Assembly: GCF_016859285.1 (NCBI RefSeq)
Contig: NC_053404.1
Coordinates: forward strand, 13,294,105-13,358,104
From: Xiphias gladius
Taxonomy: Eukaryota; Chordata; Actinopteri; Istiophoriformes; Xiphiidae
Direction of reading: 5' to 3'
DNA: 64,000 nt
This document shows, one piece after another, positions 1-12,500 of this stretch (position 1 is its first letter; each line of letters starts with the position of its first letter). The notes under the pieces were generated by a model. It did no database searches. It saw nothing but the letters and a program-made list of their open reading frames with translations, and had not been told where the DNA came from. The position numbers were made by a program, and so were the translations under genes.

Positions 1-956
1 ACATTAACGGTTATTAGTGAATTTGACTTCTGGTTTCTGTTTTCTTTCTTGCATTTTTGTTGTCTTACAATAAAGGGAAAAAAATTGAAGTCATCCTGTG
101 TTCCTCTGGGTCTTCCTCTGGCATTGGGGGATGGGCATGCACAACAAAAATACCTGAGACATGAATTGTCTTGCCATGTCACAGTGGCATGAAACGAGAA
201 AGATGCGCAACACCAACTGGAAGGTCCAGTCTTTTTTTGTCTTCAAAGAGCCGCGGGAAATGAGGAACAGTATTGTCTTGTCTTTTTTGTTTTTTGCTTC
301 AATGAAGCGCGTTCCACAGTGGGCGTGCTTTTTGCGGTCACAGACTAATATACTGAATTATGATTTGCTCTCAGTGGAACGGTCACGCTACGGTCAACCA
401 GTAAACCTCGATCGTAACCTCTCGAAGCACCGCCCCTTACAAACACTGCAACAAGTGCACTAATGATGCTCGGCACCTCAATCCTCCAAGAAAGACGTCT
501 TTTAACTGGAATCCGCAGCGAGATTATGGGCTTTTCTTGAGAAACTTCAGGAGATATAGCATGACTCAGTATTTATTTTCTGAACTTACTTGACTACCAA
601 CAGGTTATGCCGGTTGGCAAAAGCGAAATTGAAAACCGTAGAGCTTGCGCAATTTAGAAGAAGTTTATCAGTGAGCCCGTGAGCTAGCTCAAATTGCTAG
701 CCCAGTGTTTTTAAGAAATCAGCCAGCCAGCCAACCAGCCAACCAGCCAACCAGCCAGCTAGCCAGCTAGCCATTTGTCTGAATATGTTGCGGGGTAACT
801 AGTTGGCAGAAGCAACGCAATGCGAGAGGACAACGAATGCGAGGCAGCAAACCGTAGGACCTCATAGAAACTCAGGCGACTTCACTATGGCTAAGCAACA
901 AAAACAGCTGCTCAGTTGATGTGAGGAAAAAAGTAAGGAGGACAACATCAGCGACT
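1..956. other. Left flank and probable 5' region of spata13
   Basis: No protein-coding gene is recognised here. An AATAAA at 69-74 followed by a T/G-rich stretch could be the 3' end of a gene lying to the left; this is weak. From about 300 to 950 CpG dinucleotides are more frequent than in the following AT-rich sequence, which would suit a promoter or first exon for the gene that starts with the candidate exon at 957. A short CCAG/CCAA tandem repeat lies at 720-772. There is no clear TATA box. Confidence 0.35.
720..772. repeat. CCAG/CCAA-type tetranucleotide tandem repeat
   Basis: About 13 tandem units of four bases, mostly AGCC and AACC, with GCTA variants at the right end. Simple-sequence repeat seen directly. 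It lies upstream of the candidate spata13 start exon. Confidence 0.85.
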
Positions 957-3900
957 ATGAGCAGGGTGAGCAACATTTTTTTTTTCTTTTCTTTTAACTG
1001 CGAAGTGGCTGTTAATTTAATTTTTAGGTAATATAAATGATTAAAAAAAACTCATTTAAATTATTTGTTATTCCTTGATCACATTATAGTTGCAGTGATG
1101 TTCCCTCTTATGTTAACGGTTAAAACGGGACCAGAGGGGGTTATTGTAGTGCATTACAGCCCTGGTTGTTATAGTGATGTGGGAGATGCCAGGCTGTGCA
1201 GGGAGTGGGTGAAGGAGGGGCTGGGGGCAAGCAACTACAAAGAGCTTTATGGCCAAAGAAAGTTAATTAATGCAGAAATAAATAAGCAGTTTGGCCCCGA
1301 GTTCTTTATGCGCTTAGAAAACTACTCAGTATAATCGCTTTTCAGAGCTCCTTGTTTTCAGAGACTATTTCATTCTTAGCAGGTACTAACTTAGCTATAT
1401 TTCTTGTAAGAGTCTGCAGTCAGCAGTACAACTTAATCCTAGTTAATGAACCTGTTTTCATTTCTCCCCAGACAGACTTTTATGCTAGAGGTAAAATCTT
1501 GTGTCTAGATCATTCAATGCTAAACAGTTAGTTCTCTTTAAAAAGTCCTCTGCTTTATAAAGCCCCAAAACTAATTTTGACAACAGGACTAAGCAACTAC
1601 AATACAATTTTACAGTACGCTACTTTCTCTTTCACACACAGTTGTAATTCTGTCTCATGAGACACAAAATATAACACCTAGAGCTTTGTTTCTGTAATTT
1701 ATGAATTTAATCTGATTTAATTTCATTCCTTTTGCTCTTAATTCCACAGGACAAGCAAAGAAATGTTCTTTGTAACTTCAACAAAGCCATTTTCAGTGCT
1801 GTGACTTAGTTAAGTAAAAATCCACCATTTGTGCCAGGTGCTCATTATCAAAACTGATTTTAGATCTGGAGTATAAAATCTCTCCAGGTTCACACACCGA
1901 TGGGGAAACTGTTACAGATTGTCACAGATTCCTATATCATGGTTTTTGAATGTTGATAGAGCAGCCTTTTGCTTATTGTTGTACCGCAGTCAGGTTAAAC
2001 TCTTGACTGTTGACAGCGAGACTCTGTGGTGTTTTGTCCGCACTAAGCCTTGTACAGTGTGTGGTGTTAGATTTCTGGTTGCCTCTATGACACTCCAGAG
2101 CAGATCAGGTGAGTGAGTGGCTGCCTGTGTGAGACTAGTGACACTCCCTGGTTTGGCCTGTGCCGTTACTTCCCACGCTCAATAGAAAGGGGCGTGGCAT
2201 AACCTGTGCTCCTTCTTCTACCAGATCAAAAAATGAGGAACTAGGTCATGGCCAAGTATGAGACTTGAAACAGGAAACTAAACCAGAGCCTATGAGTAGG
2301 CTCGTATGTGCTCACCTGTTCAAGACAGGACATACTACTGCATGACAGGACATTCTGTGCAAACCAGTGCCATAAAGAATAATAAAGATATCAGATTGCA
2401 AGTACTTTTTTATTTTTATTTCACCCCAGAAGAGGTGGTGCACTCCTTGTGGACACTGCTGGTGCATTTTTAACTTTTACCTCTTAATTTTCATCCTGAA
2501 ACCACATAATACACTCAGGCCAAATTGCCCCCTACAGTCAAGTCTTGGTGGGCTGTTAACAAGCTTTTTGTGTCACTCTTAGTCGATGCTGAATAGCCTA
2601 GTTGTCTCCCTGATTAGGCTATCATGTGTAGATGAAACCAGTCCTGAACACAGACTGGTAAAGCTCCACTAATCAGATTATTACTGGGAAGGAAGAGGGA
2701 TAGGGTAAACACACACAGACATACATACACACTCCCACATACTGTTCCCTCACATGGAAGATTTCCTTCAGATTCTACTTGCTGACACTTTTCATCTTTG
2801 CTTTGAAAAAGGCTATGAGGTTGGCTGACAAGCATCAAGGCTAAAAAGATTTGAATATAGATTCAAATATTTAATACTGAATATTGTGAGGTGTTGCTTA
2901 ATCTTGCTATACAGTCACATTCACTCATTCACTTCAAAGACAAAATACAGTGAACTTTTTCTCTAGTACTCAACATATATTCATCTTAAGTTTCACAGAG
3001 CCCTAGTTACGCACCCTGATTAGAGATACATTAATCAGCCAAACTGTACTTCAAAACACAATGTGATGTTGTTTTAGGACATCCTAGAGATATGTTTTCC
3101 TCACAGCTCTTATTCATTGAGACAAATAGGGGACCGGCTAAGTGAAAGCTTACAAAGGAATGGCGGTGTTGCTCCAGGGTGATTGTGTGTGTCTCAGAGT
3201 TAATCCAGAGAATGGAAAATCACAGAAAATTTTACTTGCCCTTGATACTTTCTGTCTGGTGGTCTTTCAATTTAATGCTCAGTTCATTTTGGCCTGATGA
3301 CTTTTATCCTAGCCTCAGGCAAGACATGCTTCTGCAGAGGTGAACATTGGGCAGGAGTTCACTTATCACTTTGCATTTATGACTCCTTATATAACCACCT
3401 GAGATTTCTAACCAAACAGGAAGGGAGTCAATGATTTAAATGCCTTACTCCCTGCTCAGATCTGTGGATGCATGCGTGCGAGTGCGCGTGTACACACACA
3501 CACACGTGGACATGGGCCATACACTATGTGAAAGGATGCTCTAACTATTTGCGCATGTGTTTTTAGAGCGCATGTTTTTAGCTCTTGTATACATGTTTAT
3601 GTATCCTGGTGTGTGTTCATCCTTGTCTCTGGGAGTCTAATCTGACACTGGCTCCAGCTGGCTGCCATGTGTGGGGGGGGGGCTCCTCCCTGAGCTCTTA
3701 ATTAACTCTGAACCTGGGTCCCAGTGTGCCGCACCCATTCACTGCTTAGCAGGAGGAAGCCGGCAGAGCAAAGATGATACAGGAAAATTCAACATACTAA
3801 AAGTGATCTGCAGAGGGTGTGATATTAATACATACGTAAGTAATATTTGTCTGGATGTTACAATATGCATAGCTGTAGATTAAGCTTATGGACTTAATAT

Positions 3901-6504
3901 GGTTTTTTACAATAGCATATTTTATTTGCATAGTTTATTTTTGTAATTTCAGAAACTTCAGTGAAAAGAAGATGCCAAAGTTTCAAATTTAAACTTTTGA
4001 AATAGATTAATAATAATAATATAAAATTAATAATATTTTTAGATATGCATCTTACATTGCATAATATGTGTTGTGTACACTATAAAAATACAGTGCCTTA
4101 AATATAAAGCAGTAGAAAATAACTTAACTTTTTATCTCTATGGGGAACAATGCTTTTTGTAATTAAGAAAACTGCAGTTGTCAGTATTAAACTTGTTTTG
4201 TAAAACTGGTACTTATGGAGTGCTAACAGACAGGTCAATTCAACAGTGAAACAAGTTTGTATACCATGCACATCAAAGCTAACATTGCCACTGAGATTCA
4301 TACGTTCAGTCTAGATTAAAAATACAATAAGGTTCATAAAACCATCACCAGTTTTAAAGGACGTTGTTAAAAGTCACATAAACTAACAAGCTGTACAGTT
4401 ATTGAAGTATAAAGCATATTGCACATAAGTTGTTGATGTTTAAAGTCTGTGTTGTCTTCTTGTTAAACGGTGACCATCAGTGTCAGCTTGGTTCTGATGC
4501 AAAGCACTGCCAAGTATTAGTAGACACCAACTCGCCTATGACAGTTGGCGCCAAGTAGGGGGAGAAAGCATAAAGGTGTTTTGTAGGATAGCACAGTTGA
4601 TAGAACGGCTGATAGCATGATATGAGTGTTCCAAACAAAAACAAGCTACCTAAGCTGTAGAAATTCTTTCCATATCTCCTATCTTTCTGCTTGGAAAATA
4701 GCTGGAATTATTGATCCTTTCTATTTTTCCAGTTGCTACTCAACGCGATTCCTCTGTGACTGAGGAGGACAAAGCACAAGAAGACAATTCAGCATTGCTT
4801 TGAAAGCATCACATTGTTCACGAGGGATGTTTACTGTCTGTCAGCAGTGGTGCTTGTCAGCAGTGGCTCTGTGTTTACATAAGTGTTCGGTGTGATGGAG
4901 CAAGCTGGTTGAAGTGACAGCAGATTCCACAGAGAGTTTGACTGAGAGAGCCCATCTGCTACTGAACATGCATAGGGACGGGAGGCATGGGAGCAGTCAA
5001 GGATCCCTGCAACTCCCTGTATGTGCATGTAGTAAAGATTGAAGGCAATGCTGCCCTCAAACCTTTAAAAAGGTCTGTGTTAACAAATCAATGCTGATCA
5101 CAATATTTGTAATTGAATACTTGAATAATATTGACAATATTTGTGGGGGTTACTATTTCTGTTGTTAAAAGTTTTACTACCAGAAATGTAAAACAATCAG
5201 CAATATTGTGAAATCCCTAACACTTTATTTTTAGCACTATAAGTAGCATCTAAAAGGTAATTAATTATTTATCACATACTGTAATACCATTGTAAGCAGG
5301 TCTTTTTATTTATTGACGATGCAGTTGTTAACAACTCCTGTGAAGCATCCATTACTGGATGCTGGTTTAAAAACAGATAATGAATGGTAATATTGTATAA
5401 CACAGTTGTAATTACATTAAATATACCTTCATAGGAGAAGTTATGATTTTGGAAAATACTGTACATTACTAAACACTTGACCTCCATTGTTGTGTGTTAT
5501 AAACCTCTTATTATGTTCATCTTATCATCCAAAGCCCTAGATCATGTCTGGTCTCACTCCATGATTTTAATAATATAACCATATATTATTGTAGTTTGCA
5601 TGACAGTCAGAAGGATTCAGTGAACTTTTCTGGAAAAAGCCTCTGGAACATGGCTGACTAGGTAAGACATTATTTCTTAGGTGTGGAAAGTTTTGAAAAT
5701 GTTTGGGTACATTAAAGAAAGGACAATGAACTTTAAATTATTTGAAAAATGTCAATATTGGATGATACATTTCATAGTTATTCAATATACTATATAGTCA
5801 TTATCATCACCATAATGTAGTTTCTGTAGCCTAGTCATTTAATAGTTAAAATTTTGTTATCTTTTTGACATTATATAATATTTGTAAGTCAGTTGCCAGC
5901 TATAGAGGGACTTTGGTGAGCCATTATGTGGCCTTTTGAACACCATCCAAAACGGTTGAATCTAGTCATATAAGAGCCCTGGACAAAGTCTGACTTTATG
6001 AAATTGACAATAGGCCTTTTTCACAGAATACTTTTTGAAATGTCACAGAAGTACAAGTGTAAATAATAAGATTAATGATGGCTGAATTCATTCAATTTAG
6101 ATGCTTCAGTTACAGGGTCCTGGAACTGTGCTTGCAGGATCACTGTTACCCTGTCATTGCTTACTGGGAAACTTGAGTAATTTTATTAGTAACACCTGTG
6201 CTTTTCCTGCTATGATAAGTCAAAATATTGGCTGTGAAAACCTATTGGTAGCAAACCTATACAGACAGACAATTAGAGCTCTCTGTGTATTAGTATAAAA
6301 GGGTTGAACTGTCTCACTGATTTGATGACCATACAACCCTCCCCCTCCACATCACCTCATCACTGACGTAATCTGGAGAAAACTGGGCAATTTATTGCAT
6401 TAATCACAATGGATTAGCAAATTTCATTGCTTAGTCACGCTCACAAGGCCCCACTTCAAAGGCTCAGCTGCATTAGCCACTGCCCCGAATCACTCACACA
6501 CACA

Positions 6505-6546
<42 letters not shown>

Positions 6547-9500
6547 AAGCTGAATTTAGCACACCACCACCCCAACCTGGGCCTCAGCTCTCCTTGGACA
6601 TTGAAATATGGCACCAAGGACTAATGCACGTAGTTTTGTCAGTGAAAGATGTTTTACTCCTCTGGACTCTGTGCACACTGAGGGATACGCATCTGTCTGT
6701 TTATCTGTGTCTCTCCCTTTCTTCCCTCCATCATCCTCTCTTACATACCATCACAGAGGACACTGTACTGTAAACACACAATAGTTAATTCTCATAATAA
6801 AATAAATACATCTCTATGTAGTTATCAGCACATTTAATTTCTGCACTGCAAACTTTGAAAAGGACCATTAATTCTTCTATTATGCAACATGCAGAGGTCA
6901 CTAAATTAATTTCTGTTTGGTTTTGCAGGCAGAACAAAAGGACAGAGGCTTGTCCACAAGTGAAGACTCGCGCCCATGCTTCCACAACTCAAAAGCTGGC
7001 CCGTTGATCCGAAGCCGACCCCTCAGTGATATATACCCATTTCAGAGTCAATGTGACAGAAGTGCAGTCCCATATCTGCTGTCTGGATGTGGCGCCCAGA
7101 TACAGCCGATAACTGCAGGTCCTCACATTGACGAGAACAACTTGAACAGCATCAACTCCTCCGCTTGGTCCAACCCTGTTATAGGTCAACCTGAAGGAAA
7201 GCCTTACTCCTCAAGAATTATGAGGCTATTTTCTAACTCAAGGAAGGGCCCTGTCCCTACTCACAGTCCAACCACTGACAGTCCCATCTCAGTCCACAGC
7301 GACAACAGCAACAGTGGACCCCAGTCCTGGTCAGGACTTTCAGGACTGGGGGTTGTGGACTCCTTCAAAAAGCTCCGCTCCTCTGTGCTTCAAGGTATCC
7401 AGAGTAGAGGGGCAGCAAACTACGATGGAGAGCATGTCCTTTCATCAAATCAGGAAATGGCGACCGGCACAATTATGGCCAAAACTGACCCTGATCTAGA
7501 TGATGGAACAAATCATTTAGAGACAGCAGAAGGATACAGTGTGCCTAACGGAAATTTTACAGGACAAAAGTTGGCAGTGATGAGTCAGTGTGGCTCAGAT
7601 ATTGAGGACTATGGTGATGAGGAAAATGATGAAGGAGATGGTCCCACACGCAACTCGCGATTCTCAAGGAGTATCAGGAGAGCATATGGAGCTGGGCGCA
7701 TTTCTTTCCTTGACTTGGGTAACGGGAGAGTTGCAGGAAGCAGCACAAATGAAGCTGCAGACAGTCAGAAACCAGATCAGACATCCAAGGTCAGTGTACA
7801 AACAGAGAACATGAACAACACGAATGTGAAGGTGCTGAGTAGGATGAGCAAAAGCGCAGAAAATCTTCATATATTTAAGGCACCTTTCAGACGTAAAGCC
7901 CCATCTCCTGGTCCTCCTTCACCTCAGGAAGAACTCCAGTGGACTACCATGTCAAATGGGACACCAAACATCCAGAGAACAGCCAGCGCCTCCTCAGTGG
8001 ACCTTCGAGGCCACGCTATTAACTGCAGGAAGAACCCTGTGAAGACCAAGGGGCCGATGCTGAAGCTAGTAGGCAGCATGACTGACCTAACTGTCCGACG
8101 CAAGCAAAGTCCCTCCCCCAGCCCTACATCTCCATCTCCCATGTCACCCCTTAGCCGTCTCCATGACGACTACACCCGCCGTGTGCCTTGCCTACAAACC
8201 AGTGAACGACAGCGCCGGCCTTCACCTGTCAGAGCCCGGGTCATGTCTGTCAAACACACACTACTGGTTCCTCACCAGCTTGAACACGATATCAGCCCAC
8301 AGCAGCACCAGGTCCTTATCAACCCGGTTTCCGTGGATCCACCAGATAGAACAGAGACTTCTCCTGGCATCCCTGCTCCTTATGAGTTCCTGGCTGTAGC
8401 CGCAAAAAGTGGTCATAAACAGATGGCAGATTGCGATTCATCTCCACTCAGCCAAAAAGAGGCTTCACAACATCCAGAACAGACTGAGGGCAAGTTGCTA
8501 CCAAACGAGGTAAGGGAGCAAGTTGGCATATCATGTGCGTAAAGATTACAGAAGGGTGAAATTATTCCATTTTCTTGTAACATACAATATATAGGTTTTG
8601 GGGTTTTTTTGTATTGTTTTGTGTTTTTTAGCAGTTAGTATTGCTCCACCTGTTCCTCCCTGTTCATTGGCTCATGGGATAGTATAATACACTACAAAAC
8701 AATACTGATGACATCAAGCTAGGTTTTTATCTTTATGCAACTGGCCTGTTTGATTCCAGAGCTTTTCACTGCTTACAGATGCATAAAACGTACTGCAGCT
8801 AAAATACCACAAAGCTGCAAAATGTTTCACACCATCACAACCAGTAGCACCCTTTGTCAATGCAAATAGAAGCATGGGATTAGAAATCATTAGGATGAAG
8901 AGCTCTTTTAAGTTTCAGTGAGGAAGGAAGCACTGAAAGACGGAGGAAAGATTTATTATCTTCCTTATCATGCAGAATAGCGCAACCAATCTTCCAGTTG
9001 AATGGCATTGACCCTTGTCTTAGGAAATTAAATGATTTTACGAAGTGATCTTTGAATCTGTCACAATTCTAACCCAATGAGACGTTCTCATGTCATTGTG
9101 ATACTTGTCAGTACGGTGCTTGTATACTAAAAACTAAGCTTGTGCTTCACAGTCCCCTTTAGTGTCAAATAAATAATGACGTATGCATAATGGTGTTTCT
9201 CCTTCCTTTTCCTGTCCGTTGGGTTTGATATACTGATTTTTGCTGCAGCAGGGTCACATGCTGAAGCCAGCTGTTCTGTGCTACCAGGCACACTGATGGA
9301 GCAGACAGAGTTAATGATTAGTCTTCGTTCATGATTAGTGGCCCTTACGCAAAACAGCTCCATAGTCCTTTTGCTGTGGGAGGGTAGATGGCTATGAGTG
9401 AGTACATCCCCCGCCTCGCCTCTCCCCCTTCCCGCTAGCTGCAGCCAATGGAACAAAGTCCAGCACCATGGACACTGGGCCTGTGACAGTGAGCAGCACC

Positions 9501-12500
9501 ATCAGGTAGACAGGACTATGTTCAGACTGTTGTAGTGAAATGTGTTTTGGTCAAAGAGAAGGATTTTGACTTTGAAGATGAATTAGAAAATTCAGATTTG
9601 TTTACTTTAGAAATCAGGTGGCTTTTAGTGGCCTCCAAAATATTGAGGGACTTGGCCAGTCTGTGTTTGTGTGTGTTTCGCAATGGTGCTAGTCCACTGT
9701 GTGCCTTTCCAGTGTATATGCCGGGGCCCAAGCCCAGGCCCAGGCCCAGGCCCAGATCGAGAAAACCAAGAGGTAAGGTTGGATATCACCGGCTCACTAT
9801 CAAACTTATACCAACGATTTCCAAATGAGTAACCATTAGCCAATATTTGACCATTGAGCATACAATACTTGCTGACATTCATAGAGTATGATAACATTTG
9901 ATTGTGGAATATTTTTGCAATTTCTGTTGCAGATCTTTGTTTGAACTTGATAAGCATATGGGTTGATTGTGTTCGATATGTGGAGCTAATCACTGTGTGA
10001 ACTTGAATACTTTCAAATGCAAATCAAGTTTCTCACAAGGTTCCCCCCTTGAGATTCAACCGAGACAATTGTCTACTTGGGAATTTTATAACTTGCAGTA
10101 CCATTTCGCTCTGTTTCTGATTAACAGATGTTCTTCCCAGCAGATATTATGTTCTGCATCTTTGTACATCTCAGGTCATTGAACAGGGGAAAGTCAACAT
10201 CATCACCCGTATTGAGTTTTGAACTTTTTCCTCTGATCCCTAGGTGACATCAGAACAGCTAGGGCGAGAAGCACTTCTCCAAACAGACCATGTCTCACCA
10301 ACAACCAGTAACAGCACACCACCTATCTCCCCAACATGCCTCTCGGAGTCACCCACATCGCCCACATCAACCACAGATGCAGCCATGACTTCCACAGAAA
10401 CATCATCTGTCAAGCCCAGGCGAAGGACCGGGCGTCCGAGACCTCGGCCCATTTCTGACTACGGGCAGCTCATTTCCAGGACGCACTCTATTCCTGAGGA
10501 AGTGACAGAACTGCATGCTGAGGAAAGTACAGAAAACACATCACTGCATAAACACTTCAGTCATAATGACACCTCTGTGAATGGAGAGAGCCCCGCGCAC
10601 TGCAGCATGAATGGGGACATTCAGTGCAGGAGGCAACGGCCCATCTCAGTGATAGGAGTTGTGGATGTGTTCCCTCCTGATGCTGAGGAGAAGGATGACC
10701 GCCTTCCTTCTGTAAGCTGCTACAGTTAGTTTAGACCTACTGTACAGTATTTGAAAAACCTGAATTGATTAGTTGTTTGTTCCCATTTGCATTTGCACAT
10801 ACACGTTACACTAGTCATGATTGGAATTAAGCTTAGGCACAGGCTGACCTAGTTACCAATGAAGGAATCCAAATAATTAAATTCCTGGTTATAAGTATAT
10901 TCGAACTTAAACCTGTGTTTTTCAATATATTGAAAAAACCAGTTTATCACTCACATTATTACTCATATTACGAAGAGATGAGGTTTGTTTCAATAGTTTT
11001 TCACCCAAAGAAATACCTGGATATTTTAAAGGGAGATCAGATCAGTCTAAACTGATTTTATGTCTCCTCTCACTTTGTGTCAAAAGCATGCTGATCATTC
11101 TCTGTAACATTTACAGATGTAGAAAGTAAGTGGGAAAGTGTGGGGTAATGCAAAGCATCTCCTGAATATTCGCTTAAGTACCTCTAAGTAAGTAAAACGC
11201 AAAATCTAAACAAAAAATGTTTAAGGTAAAGAGCATTTGCTTTGCAGGAGGTAATTTTAAAAAACATTTCCCCTCTTTTTAATATTTAAGCACAATTGTA
11301 CCCAACCAAATACATACTAAATTATAAATAAATTCAGAATTGTTAAAAAAATAAAAGCCAAAAATAATGAGCACTACTATACAGTGCAAGACAAGAAGTC
11401 AGGGCACTTCTATAGCTCAGAGATTAAAGACGTCAACCATTAATCACAACATCAGGACCCTTCAGTTGCATTTCTCCCTCATTTTCTGTCATCTCTCTCT
11501 ACACTATAAGGGTTTAAAATACCCAAGAAAGTACTTAAAAAAAACAAACAAGAAGTACCAAATAATTGTAAAGGTCTTGATCAAGGTCTTGGTTATGTAC
11601 GTTATTTGTCAAGAGGTCGAAGGCTGTTTTTATGGGACATTGAGTCATCAGGTAAGTGGTGAAAGTCAGAGAAAGTGAGCTCTTTCTCAATCCCAGGATG
11701 TTTCCTCTTGTCCTCTCTGCAGCCCCTGTCACGGCCGCCCATCCCCTCCCACCAGGTCCCCCCCTACAGAGCAGTGTCTGCCAGATTCCGCCCCTCAGCC
11801 CTCTCCCAGAGCACCCCCATTGGACTGGATCGCATTGGACGGAGAAGGTTCCACAGAGTGCTCAGTGGTGAGAACTGGGGGGTGCTGTTATGTGACAAGG
11901 GATCACATAATTTAATCCAAGGGAAAATTGAGGAAAATGTTGGTATAGAGCCAGGTGTAGGCGTGCTTGCCTCTCTGGCTTGTTCTGTGGATTATTTAAT
12001 CTTGTCAGAAAGTTTTCATCTCCACACGGTTCTTTAACCTCTTTATGTATGTTGCAGATGGTGTGTCTGAGTGTTCGGCGACACTTGATGACACCGTGAG
12101 TGAGGAGGAGGAGGGCAGCTTTGATGAGCTCACTGACGTCACGCCCTACCTCCAGCCAGGGGTGGAAATCTCTGTGCTCAACGAGGTGAGGCTCAGGAGG
12201 GTAGCTCACTTGTCACGTTGCAACACTCATAAACATCTCCTCCAAGAATACGTAGTGAATTTATGATGCAACATTTATCTTGTGGTATGTGTGCCTCATG
12301 AACAGCCATGTGAAAACGTTTTTGTGTGTGTTGTGTTTTCAAGATGTTTGGCCACAGTTCAGCGCAACAGACAACCTCTGCAGTGTCAACAAGTCTAGAC
12401 ATAATCTTACATGTTAGACATGGTCTTAGCCTGCATGTAATTGTATCTTTATCTTATCTGTGTATGTGCTATTCAGTGGATAAACTCAGGCCACACAGTG

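Larger units (their letters stand above)
966..6928 (+). other. Putative spata13 intron 1
   Basis: About 6 kb of AT-rich sequence. No exon is recognised, apart from a perfect-looking donor (TAG then GTAAGA) at about 5651 that could end an untranslated exon. A 90-codon open frame at 1065-1334 is listed separately. A (CA)n microsatellite is at 6495-6544. The acceptor of the next exon (TTTTGCAG ending 6928) is clear. Confidence 0.5.

Noticed and set aside
5600-5651. Coding exon ending at the good donor near 5651
   Set aside because: The only nearby ATG (ATG GCT GAC TAG) stops at the donor, so at most it is an untranslated exon.
7314-8399. Alternative-frame ORFs inside the large spata13 exon
   Set aside because: Shadows of the 527-codon frame; their composition is biased by codon positions of the real gene.
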